Origin: Delphinapterus leucas
Lineage: Eukaryota > Chordata > Mammalia > Artiodactyla > Monodontidae
Assembly (NCBI RefSeq): GCF_002288925.2
Contig: NW_022098069.1
Location: 85,174,734 to 85,238,733, forward strand
Length of the DNA: 64,000 bases
Direction of reading: 5' to 3'
Positions within the stretch are counted from its first letter, which is position 1, and the number at the start of each line of letters is the position of its first letter. Below the pieces are notes generated by a model. The model had not been told where the DNA came from. It did no database searches and saw only the letters and a list, made by a program, of their open reading frames with translations. Both the position numbers and the translations under genes were made by a program. Below, piece by piece: positions 36,291 to 47,600 of this stretch.

Positions 36291-38598
36291 GTGAGCGGCG
36301 GCCGGGCCCCTCTACCTCGGAGGTCCGCGGGGCCGGGGCTTTCTCTAGTTTCGGGGGTCCGTGGGGCAGGGGCTTCCTTTAATCCTGGGATTGGCGGAGC
36401 CCGGGCCGGGGTCTCTTCTAATCCTGGGGTCCCCGGGGCCCGGGTCTCCTCTAACTTTGGGAGCCTTCCTTGAGCCTTTGACAGCCTCACACCCGCCCGC
36501 AGAGGTAGGTGTGGGTACCGCTTGCCTTGCGCCTCCGGAAAGAGGGACCCTGGCCTGGTGATGACAGGCGAAGACTTGGGAGGCCTTGGTGCCTGGGCAG
36601 AAGGGCCGCCCCGCCAGTTTGAACTGGCAGCTTTGCAGCTGAGGCCGAGATCCCTCCCTGCAGGCAGACCCAGGTCTCCTGCCTTGCACGTTTTTGCCTT
36701 TTCTCCTACGTTGTATTTCTCTGCATGGAGAAACAAGAAAAACAGGTGACGCTGAGCACGGAGACAAGCCCAAGGACAGCGGAAATCCTAGAAGCAAAAG
36801 CCAGTTCTTGTTAAATCGGGTGAGGGGATATGGTGAGGTGAGAGGAGAACACCCGAAACTTAAGACGCTGGTGAACTAAATCTAAATCCACCTGTCCTCA
36901 TTTTAGAGAAGAAAGCAAGAAAGCCCAGAGGGCAAAGGGCGCCTCCAAGGTCACTCCGCCTGGGGGTAGAATTGGGACTACAGCTTGCTGCTTGGGGTGT
37001 GACCTGGACCCCGTGGCCTCCTCCTTAGCATAGCGGCCCCTCCTTTGTTGGGTGGGGTTTGTTTTTAGTGAAATGGGTATTTACAAACTTCCCCCAACCC
37101 TCTGGGCCACAGCGTCTTCATGAGATCCAGGCTTCCACTTTTAAGCATTCCTGAGTCCTTGAGGAGAGTAAAACGAAGTAAGGACTGAGTTTTGGAAGAG
37201 AGGGGAAAACGGCGGGAAGGAAGGGCGGAGGGAGGGGTAAGGGCTGGGGAAGGGATGTGGCAGGGGGACTGCAGGGCAGGCAGGGGCGGGTGGATGCCCC
37301 CAGGCCCAGCGCTGTTCCCAGACCAGTGGCCCTGAGGATCCTGCTGGGGGCCCAGCTGTCAGGGCCCACTGTGTGTGTGCAGCCTTCCCAGGTAAGAGAG
37401 AGCACTCTGGGCTGGAGAAGCAGGGGGGGCTTCCTGGAGGAAGGGGACCTTGTGTCCAGGAACCTACCCTGAGCCCTTCTGCTTGCAGGGCTGTCCTGGT
37501 CAGCCCCGCCTTGTCCGTCCAGATGCTGCTTTGCATCTGCCCAGCCTGGGCAGCCTCTTCACACCTGGCTGTCACCTGCTCTCGAGCTGCACCTGCCTGA
37601 ACCGCCCCCCCGCCCCCGTGCTCAGTTCACTGCTGACCTGGGCAGCCTCAGGTCACATCTGTCCGAGAGAGTCTGAATCGGTTCTGCAGGAACCCCAACC
37701 CTGGCCCAGCCTTGGACGGATGGGCCTTGGACTGGATGACCTTTCCGGGCCCCTTGGCCCTGAATTCTACAATTGCACGTACAAGTCTCTTCTGCTGAAC
37801 GAAATGTGCAGACCTTCCAGGGTGGGGTCCATGCCTGTTGGCATTTTCCGGGTCCCTCCTCACATCCGGACGCCTCACGTGGGTAGGCAGACCCACAGAA
37901 TACAAGCTGGCCTGTCCCGGGCTCTCGACGCTGAGAAGCTTCAAGGGCAGCGGCGGAGCTGGTCCCGGGTGGCGAGCTGTGCAGTCCTCCCGGTGCCGGG
38001 CTGGGGTGGGCACTGCCGCTGCTCAGAGCCGGTGCCCAGGGCGGTGTGGGGCACCCGGCACACCTGTGCCAGGGTTCTCAGCCTTGGATAATTTGCTCTC
38101 TGGAAACATCAAGTGTTTCTTTGTTTTCTAAACGTGAAACGATCTCATAGCATGTCGTGCCTAGTGTGCACCCGGGGTGAGGGAGAGGAGCCTGATGAAG
38201 GCTCGCCCTCTCTTTCCAGCCCACCTTCTACGGGGGTGGGGGCAAGTCCCGCCGTGGTAGGGGCCTCCCCGCCGTGAGGCCAGACCAGGGAACTGCTGGT
38301 GTTGCTTCATCACAGCCCAGCACCTTCAGTCTTGACTTGCTGTGAAACTGCAGTGCCTTTAGATCCAGGCGCTTTAGAAGAGCTGTGGGCCAGATGGCAG
38401 GTACAGGGTTACTTCCAGAGCCCTGTGGGTCTTGTGACCTCTCCCGGGGTGTTGCAAGGCTCCTGAGCAGGGAGGGGCCGGAGCCGTCCTTGGAGCTTTG
38501 GGGGGTGGGTGAAGCCGTGGGAAGTCGTCCCGAGGGGTGCCCCTGTGGAGATGTCTGGTTGGCGTCTCCCTCCCGGGGTTGCCGCGCACGCGCGTGCA

Positions 38599-38636
<38 letters not shown>

Positions 38637-41600
38637 TGATAAGAACTTAAGGTAGATCTACCCTCTTAGCGAATTTTTAAATAATAAGTATGCAGTGTAA
38701 ATAGTGGAGGGTGTTGCGCCGTGCAGTGAGCCTCGGGACTTGCATAACTGCCTTTGTGCCCTTTGACCCGCACCTTGCAGCCCCTCTTGGCTGTTGTGAC
38801 TAGTGCTGCAGTGAGCATGGGACCCCAGATCTTTCTTCAAGGTCCTGATTTCAGTTCCTTCAGATAAATACCCAGAGTGGGCTTTGCTGGATCACAGTGT
38901 ATATTGATGGTTCTCGTCTTCATTTTTGAGGAACCCCTGTGCTGTTCTCCACAGTGGCCGTGCCGATTTTGCATTCCCACCAGCAGTGCACGAGGGTTCC
39001 CTTTTCTCATCCTCACCAACAGTTGTTGCTTTCTGTTTGTTTCCCATAGTAACCGTCCTCATGGGTGTGAGGCGGTACGTCACTGGGGTTGGATTTGCGT
39101 TTCCCCGATGAGTGGAGATGTGGAGCATCTTTCCATGTGCCTGTCAGCCATTTGTATGTTGTGTTTGGAGCAGTATTTATTCAAGGTCTTCACCTGTGTT
39201 TTAAAAAATCAGGTCATTACTTCTATTCAACGTAGTTGTGGAAGTTCTAGTCAGAACAGCTAGGGAAGAAAAAAGAAATAAAAATCATCCAAATCAGAAA
39301 GGAGGAGGTAAAAGTGTCTGTTTGCAGGTGATGTGATCTTATGCAGAAAACCCTAAAGACTTCACGAGATAACTTAGATCTAGTTAACAAAGTCACCGCG
39401 GCTACAGGATACGGAATCAACATACAAGCCTGGGTTGCATTTCTGTACACCAACGTCAAACTCTCTGAAAAGGAAATTAACGAAACAGTCCCATTTACAG
39501 TAGCAGCAGAAATGATAAAGTACCCAGTGACATTTCGCCATGTGTCCTGGGCCAGTTCTTAACCTCCCTGGGCCTCAGTTTACCCGAGCAGCCTGCAGGG
39601 TGTTTGTGAAAGTTGCAGAGGCAGTGGAGAAGGTGCCGGGCTCGTGAGGCCCCTGGCTGAGAGCAGCTCCGTGGAGGGCGCTGTGCGCACCCTGAGCCTT
39701 GGGCCGAGGGTGTCCGGGATGCGGGCCCAGCGGCGATGAGCGGCTTCCTCCCGCCCAGCTGCTTGTCTCGTGGCTGTAGGTGATTTACTCCGCTGTAATA
39801 TTTGACAGAGGCTGCTTTGCATTTGGAGTCTATTAACCAGTTGTTTTCATGTGAGCCATTAACATTTAACTTCAAGTTAAGGAGGTTAGAAGGGTCTGGA
39901 GAGTGGCCTTTTTTGCCTGGGCTCCGTGCCTGCTGTTGGGGGCACCACTGTCACCCGGGGCATCTCCAGCCCTGAGCCTGCGGGCCTCCACGTTTCAGAG
40001 GAAGGCTGGCACCAGATCACGACTCACCCTTGTGAGACGCAGAGCCTCGGACGCTGCTGGGCACCAGTCTGCAGCTCGGGGCTCCGGCCCGGACATTGGC
40101 GCCCGGGGAGGTGGACAGCCAGGAAGGCGTGCAGGGGTCAGGTCCCAGCGCCCTCGCCCACTGTCCTGTCATCTGTGGGGAGCGCCTGCCTGGGGTGGCA
40201 CAGCCATCCGGGGAGCCGATGCGCCCAAGGGCTACCTGGGGGGAGCCCCGCACTCGCAGCCTCCCCAGGGCCCCGGCTGGGAACGTGAGGCGTCCTGCGA
40301 CAGGAGCCCCTGGGCCACCAGCTCCTGCACACTCAGGCTGCTAGTGGCGGGCGTCTCCCCGGGGACCTGGGATCTGACAGGCTGGAGAGCGGCCTCGGGG
40401 TGGAAGGGCCGGTGGTTTTCAGGCTGCGGGCAGAGGTCCTTTTGAGGCTCTCGTGCGGGGGCACGTGCGGGATTTTGGCCGCCTGGGACCCCGGCACGGT
40501 CTCCCCGTCGCTGGCGCCTGCTCTCCGAGGTCAGCGTCTCCCAGGCTGTCGCTGGTCCTTGTGCACTTGGGGGTCACATGTCCTCTCTTCTCCCCCCGTA
40601 GCTTGATCTACCTCCTTTAAAGCTGTCCGAGCTCCATGCTGACCTGAAGATACAAGAACGGGACGAGTTCAAGTGGAAGAAATTGAAGGCTGAAGGCCTG
40701 GATGAAGACGGAGAGAAAGAGGCGAAGCTCGCCCGCGGGCTCAGTGGTACGTCTCTTCTCAGCCCAGGGGCAGCGGTCGCCCAGGCTCGGGCCCCAGCTT
40801 CTTACTCTGACTTGGTTTGAGTAAGAGTCAGGGCTGTCCTCGTGAGCCTGGCCCTGGCAAGGTGACCCTCAGCCGTGGGCAGGCACAGCTGCCGGGCTGT
40901 CCTGTGCAGGCTCTTGGCACGTGGGAGGGAGGGCCAGGGCGAGGACGTCTGGCCGCGTTAGCGCACGAGCAACCAGGGCTGCTTGGTCCAGGGAGGCGGC
41001 TGGGATGGCCAGATGCCCACGGTCACCTGCACGAGGAAGCAGGGATGTTCCCAGGGTCTGGCCGTGTGAAGAGCACTGCCCCCGCCAGTCGGAGCCTTGT
41101 GGCCCCTGTGGCCCACCCTGCATCTAGGGCTCCCAGTGCATCCAGGTGGCCCGGGGCTGGGAGATGGAGGAGGGTGGGGGGCAGGGAGAGGCAGCCGGTG
41201 GTCAGCCCCCTGCCCCTGATGCCCGCACCGCAGGCTGGACACCAGGAACACACACTCTTCACAGCTTACTCTCAAGGCTTCCAGTGGGTTGAGCTTCTGG
41301 GCAGGGTGAGTTCTGAGGCACAGCCAGTGTAGACAGGGAAGTGAAGCCCCAGGAGGTGTGGTCAGGCTGAGCGGGGTGCTCCCTGGGCTGGCTCAGCTGA
41401 GGGTGGGCCCCCGTGGGGACCACTTGTGTCCAGCGCTTGTCAGAGGAGGTGCTGGGGGTCAGGGGTCAGGTGGGCCACTGCTTGGATGAGGACCTCAGGG
41501 ATGGATCACAGGGGAAAGGGAAGCCCGGATCCAGAGAGGCCCGGGTGAGGCCTGGAAGGGACAATGGGGACTGTCTGCAGATGGGAGGAAGGACGCCCGG

Positions 41601-44600
41601 TCCTTCAGAGCAGGGAGGGTGGGGCAGGCCCACTCCCAACTCAGGAGGTAGGTGTGGGGCGCGAGGAGATGCTGGGAGGGGCGTCCTCCAGGGCAGACCC
41701 AGCAGCCCGGCCCCGCTGAGGAGCGCTCCTTCCGGGTCCACTAGGCATCCGCCGCATCACGTTGGTGACGATGGTGCTGAGACGCAGGCCCCCGTCTGGC
41801 GCAGAGGCTATGGGCGGCACTGTGTCCTGGGCGCTACTGACAGACGACACCTGGTCGCTGTCCCACGGTGACTGGCCAGCAGCAAGCTGGAGCCAGTGTC
41901 CCCTCCCGGCTACCGCTGTTAACTTTTCACCGGAAGCTGCCGACTCTGAGGTTTCTCCTTGTAGAAAATCTTTTCTGCAAATAAAAATATGACTTAGGCC
42001 GTGGCAGAGCTTCCCCTGGCCACCGCCCCGTCCATTCTGTGGACCGTCGTCCTCTCCCACCCTCGCTGGAGTTCACCCCACGACACAAACGGGCTGCAGG
42101 TTTTGGTTTTGCAAACCTGTGAAGCTGGTCCTAAAGGCAGTCCCGGGGATGCTGAGCCCGTCCTGCCGCCACGCTCTCCCCCGCGGGTCAGGACAGAGGG
42201 ATCGGCCGGAAGCGCGCGGCCCCAAGGCCGCCAGTGTGCGCGGAGGCGTTGCTGGAGGAGGATCCCCGGGTTTGTTCACGCTCCTTCCGCTGGGTCCCAA
42301 GTGGGCAGGAGAGCTGGGCGGGCGGTGGAGGGGCGACCCCCAGACCACAGCCTCGAGCCCCTCCCTCCCGTGCCCTCCTAGTCATCCTGGCCAAGTACGG
42401 TCTGGACGGGAGGAAGGACGCCCGGGCCGTGAGCAGCAACTCCATCAGCCACGGCCCCACCGACCACAGCCTGGAGGACCCCCGGCTGGAGAAGCTGTGG
42501 CACAAGGTACCCTCGCACTGCCGTCCGCCCTGGAGGCGTCAGGCCTTGGCTTTTGGTTTTCTGCCCCTGCGTCCCCTAGCGAAGGGGGGTGAAGGCCGAG
42601 AGCTGGGCCTGAGTACTCCACCTGGGAGCAAGGGTCCTGCCTGGCCTGCGGGAGTGATCCACAGGGGCACCCGTGTAACTAACCCCAGGTGGGCATGGCG
42701 GGCAGGGTGCACCCCGAGGTGTGGACAGGTGGGCTCGGCCTATGGGGGGACCCCGAGGCGTGGACAGGTGAGCACAGCCCATGGGGATGTTCACTGGAGG
42801 TGGCTTTCCTTCCAGGCGAAGACCTCTGGGAAGTTCTCCAGTGAAGAACTGGACAAGCTGTGGCGGGAGCTCCAGCATCACAAAGAGAAGGTCCACGAGT
42901 ACAACGTCCTGCTGGAGACCCTGAGCAGGACCGAAGGTGCCCCCGCAGGCGGCCCTGGCTCCAGAACGTTCCAGAACAGAGCTGCTGGGGGGTTGGGGGC
43001 AGTGCCGTGCTGTCAGGCCTCCCTGCTTTCCGAGCAGGAATCTCGGCGTTTAGGAGCCCGTCGGGATGCCCATGCACGTCTGTGAGCGTGGGTTCAGATG
43101 AACCCGTTCTGCGGTGACACGGGCCACCTCTCCTGTCACCGCCGGCCTGACTTCAGGGGGACTTGTAGGGGGCTCGGGACGCGCCGTGAGAGAGTCAGCG
43201 GGGGTGGGGCTGCGGTGGCTTCATGACATCTAGACCTCCTGTCTCTGGCTTCCACAGAAATCCACGAAAATGTCATCAGCCCCATTGACGTGAGCCGCGT
43301 CAAGGAGGACGCGCTGCAGGTGGGCCACGCCGAGCTGAAGGACAAGCTGCGGGACATCAGCCAGGGCTTCGACCGCCTGCGGAGAGTCAGCCACCAGGGC
43401 TACGGCGACCAGGCCGGTGAGCCCTGCGCCCTGTGCCCCGCTGCCCGGCGGCCCGGGAGACGGCAGCAGAGCCCCTCCAGCCCCTCCGCTCCCAGGGCCA
43501 CACCTGGGCTCCTTTCTCTCTCCTGGAAGGTGCACGCACCTTTATTTCTAGCCTCACGGCGTCCTTTAACCCTCACGGTGGCCCCCTGCCCCGCCTATTG
43601 GGATGGGTGTGCAGACAGCTCGCTGCTCGGGCCGAGGCCAGAGCTCCTCGCTGGGTGCCGCCCCCTGGAGGATGGCCTGGGCCTCTGCGCGCGTCTCCCG
43701 CGGGAGCCCGCGGCTCATGCGTGGTGCGGGCTTGCCAGAAGTCGGCCAGGTGCTCTTTGTACCGTCTTCTGTCACCTGTCCGTTCCTTCTCCGGCCTGTT
43801 CCCTGAGCACTGGCCACATGGCGGGTGCTGCTGTCGACACGGGGTGCGTGCAGTGGGGACGCGAGGTGGGCTCCCTGCTCCTCTGCGTGGCCCGGGTGCC
43901 CCGGGGCACGACTCTGCCCTGCTGGGCTCGCCCGTCTGCCATGGAGAGGGGACCAGACCACCGTGTGGACCCGCTGTGCTGATCTGCTCAACTGCCATGG
44001 AGCAGGGACCCCAAGGGCCTGGCCGTGCAGAGGAGTGGGGCAACTGAGGCTGTGCCTCGGCCCCTCCGCTCCTGGGGCTGCATCCAGCCGGACCCTGCTG
44101 CTGGCCTGCCGAGTCCTGCCAGCAGCGCTCCAGGGCCCCGGGCAGCAGGGAGGGTCCGCCGGTGGGGAGGTGAGACAGCTGGTGAGATGACTGCCGGGCG
44201 GGCCGCCGTGGCCACTTGCTCCCAGCCGCCTCCAGCCGTGGGAGGGAGGTGGGTGACAAGCCTGCACCGTTGCCACGTGCTCTCGGGAGTGGTGGCTGAA
44301 GTCACAGGGTCCCTTCCATTGGGTTTACTTCGCTTCAGAGCTACAGGGACAGGCAGCACCTGAGCCTCAGCCCGGAAATGTGGGTAGGGGGACCCACAGT
44401 CTGAACCTCACCCCCCACCCCCCGAGCACTCCTGCTTGCTCGCGCAAGGGCTTCTGCACCCGGGCAGCAGCGGCTTGACCAGGGGCTGGTGAGGGCATCA
44501 CCGAGGCCCCACCCAGCGGGTCCCGGGAACCGCAGACTGAACGTGTGTGGAAGGTGCGCTCGGTCGGCTTCCAGAGGACGCTTGCACTGTGCACAAGCAC

Positions 44601-47600
44601 CGTGCACTGTGCAGGTGGCCTGCGTGGCCCTGCGCATCCCGGGCTGCCGCCGTGCAGGTCACCGAGCCTGCCTTTGCTCCTTCACAGGGTTCGAGGAGCC
44701 TCGGGTGCTGGACCTGTGGGACATGGCCCAGTCAGCCAACTTCACCGAGAAGGAGCTGGAGGCCTTCCGGGTAGGGACGGCCTCTCGGCCACGGGGTGTG
44801 GCGGCGTCTCTCCCAGCGGACTTTCTGATAATGTGGGGAAGGCCCTCTTCTTTAGTCCTAGCAGATCAGCGTTTTCACGGGAACGTTCTCTCTCCTTGCT
44901 GTCTGCGTCCCTCCGCTGCCCCGGTTGGCAGCCCATGTGGGGCGAAGCTGGCCTCCAGTGAACAGAGTGGCTTCAGGGCATCTGCTTAGCTTTGGGTGCA
45001 CTGGGCACGAGCTGGGGCTTGTGGAATGAGCGGATTGACAGGGGTTTGGAGGGGGAGCCAGTAGGACCCTGCAGGGCCGCAGTGCTCGGCCCGGAGGGAG
45101 GAAGGGTCTTTGGGTCACCTGGGCCTCCAGGTGGGTTCTGCTGTGGCAAAGCTGCCACAGGGCAGGGGGTCAGGGATCAAGGAAGGGCACAGGCCCATGG
45201 GCGTGAAGCTTCCGTCTCCTTGGACAGGAGTGCAGGGAGAGGGGAGGCTGCCCGGGGCCTGGGGAGTTAGGATCGCTGACACATTCAGCAGGCATCTTGA
45301 TGTGGGCCTGGAGGCACCCCTGGGGGACGCTGGGGGAGTGTAGGGGTCGGGCCTGGAGGCCCACCTGCGCTGGGGTGGGGGGAGCCTGGAGGCCTGGAGG
45401 GTGGAGAGGACGGGGGACAGTGCAGGGCTCAGGTGCCACATGTCAGGCTGGATATGGGGTCAGGGCCAGAGGGGACCAGATGCTTGGCAGGTGCCATTTA
45501 CCTAGAGGGTGAGGGGTCCCTGGGAGTGGGGAGGGAGCGCATAGGGTTGCGACCCTTGGCCCCTGAAGGCCATCAGGTTTTGGTGGGTCCCTTTAGAGAG
45601 AAGGGCTGCTCACCTGATTTCCATGTGTGCTGCTTCATGATGGCACGGCAGCCAGGAGGGTGGAGCCTGCCGTCCCGCTCGGCCCCCAGAGCTACCCTGG
45701 GCGGGCTGCACGGGGAATGGGCGCAGGGTGTGCAGCCTTCAGAGCGGGGGAGCCCCGGCCCTGGCCTGCCTCCTTTGTGCCTTTTGCACAGGGATGTGTT
45801 ATCTATTCAAAAATAAACGAAACTTAAGCGTGCAGCCACCTGCCCTGGGTGGTCTCCTGAAGCAGCCGTGAAATTCCATCAGGGACCCTAGGGTGGTAGT
45901 AAGAGCGTGTTGGGGTAATTCAGTTGTTTCAACACGATTCTAGGAAGAGCTTAAGCACTTTGAAGCCAAAATTGAAAAGCATAACCACTACCAGAAGCAG
46001 CTGGAACTTTCTCATCAGAAACTGAAACACGTGGAGAGCTTAGGAGACCGGGGGCACGCCAGCCGGAACAGGGAACGGTACGCCGCGCTGGAGGAGAAGA
46101 CCAAGGAGCTGGGCTACAAGGTGCGTGTGCGGCCGCCGGCCAGGCCTCCGCGGGAGCGGGCACGTGACAGTTCCGTCAGCGCCGGCCCCCCGGCCGCCCC
46201 TCCCTGGGCCTCAGCCCCCCCCTCTGCAGAGGGGACGGGATTGTCTCACCCTCGCGGAGCTTGGTGGGAGCAACCACACAGCTGCTCCTGCTGGGGGACT
46301 GCGCAGCCCTGAAGGGGTTCAGCTGCCGGGGGTGGGGGGACAGGGACTGCCCAGGCCTCCCCACCCCCACCTGCCTCTGGGTCTGTTTAGGGCCGGGCTC
46401 TGAACCAGGTGAGCAGGGAAGAGGCGCACACGCGCGAGGCGGGTGGGCGGGCAGCCAGGGCTGGAGCCGGGCCTTTCCAGCCGCACCACTGGCATCCTGG
46501 CCCCCAAACATGTGGCCTGACACTGGCTCTGAAGGTCCTGCGCTCCTGCGAGCTGCCCACGTGGCTTTGGAGGCTCCTGAGCGGACGCGGGAGCCAGCGG
46601 TTTCCCAAGCGTTCGGCCTGGGGCGCAAGGAGACCATACTTGGCTCCAGAGTAGCGGCAGGGGTCCCATGCAGGGCACTCACGTGCGGCTCAGTGGGGCT
46701 TGCAAGTACCCTAAATGGGGGCACTGGCTCCGTTATGGGGTGACGTGTGAACGCCAGACAATGCTCAGGTGTGCAGGACATCGAGACTGAAGCACCAGCA
46801 GGGCCGCTGCCCGCCCTCCCCTGGTCATTCGTGGTGAACCCACAAATCCAGGCACTTTCCAGCCATTAAGACGTGAGGGCCTGTCTGCAGCAGAGCCTCT
46901 GGTTCAGGTTAAGAGAAAAGGAGGGGCGGGTGGTGTGGACCCTCTGCAGAGCCAGCAGCACGAGCGTGGTACATCGCCACAGACGCCCAGGAAATTCAAA
47001 ACAGAGGAGCTGGGCCCTGGAGGGAACCTCCTTTGTGCCTTTTGCGCAGGGATGTGTTATCTATTCAAAAATAAGTGAAACTGGGCTTCCCTGGTGGCAC
47101 AGTGGTTGAGAGTCCGCCTGCCAATGCAGGGGACATGGGTTAGTGCCCCAGTCCGGGAAGATCCCACATGCCGTGGAGCGGCTGAGCCTGCGCGTCCAGA
47201 GCCTGTGCTCTGCAACGGGAGAGGCCACAACACTGAGAGGCCCGCATACCACAAAAAATAAATAAATAAAATAAACGAAACAAAAAGTGAAAGAAGACCA
47301 AAGTACCGAGAAGGAAGGGAGCATGTGGATTCTTTCCTGTGTTTGGCAGAGCCGAGCAGGGCGAAGCCAGGCACCCCTCGTGGGGCGTCCACCTGCAGAT
47401 CACACCGTGGCGGACTGCACAGCGGGGATGAAGAGGGAACTGGGGTTCCTGGCTTCCCCGACCGTGGAGAAGGGGCTCTGACGCGCTGTGAGCACCGGGG
47501 CTGCTGGAGGAGACCTCCCCAGGTCCCCGCCCGGCCCGGGCTCCTGCGCGGGAGGCCGGCAGCACCAGCCCACGGGGCTCTGTGAACTAGGAACAGAAAG

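Noticed and set aside
42661..42800. Two-copy repeat of about 50 bp (accccgaggtgtggacagg) in LRPAP1 intron 3
   Set aside because: Only two degenerate copies, with no relation to the splice sites. It is likely an ordinary small tandem duplication.
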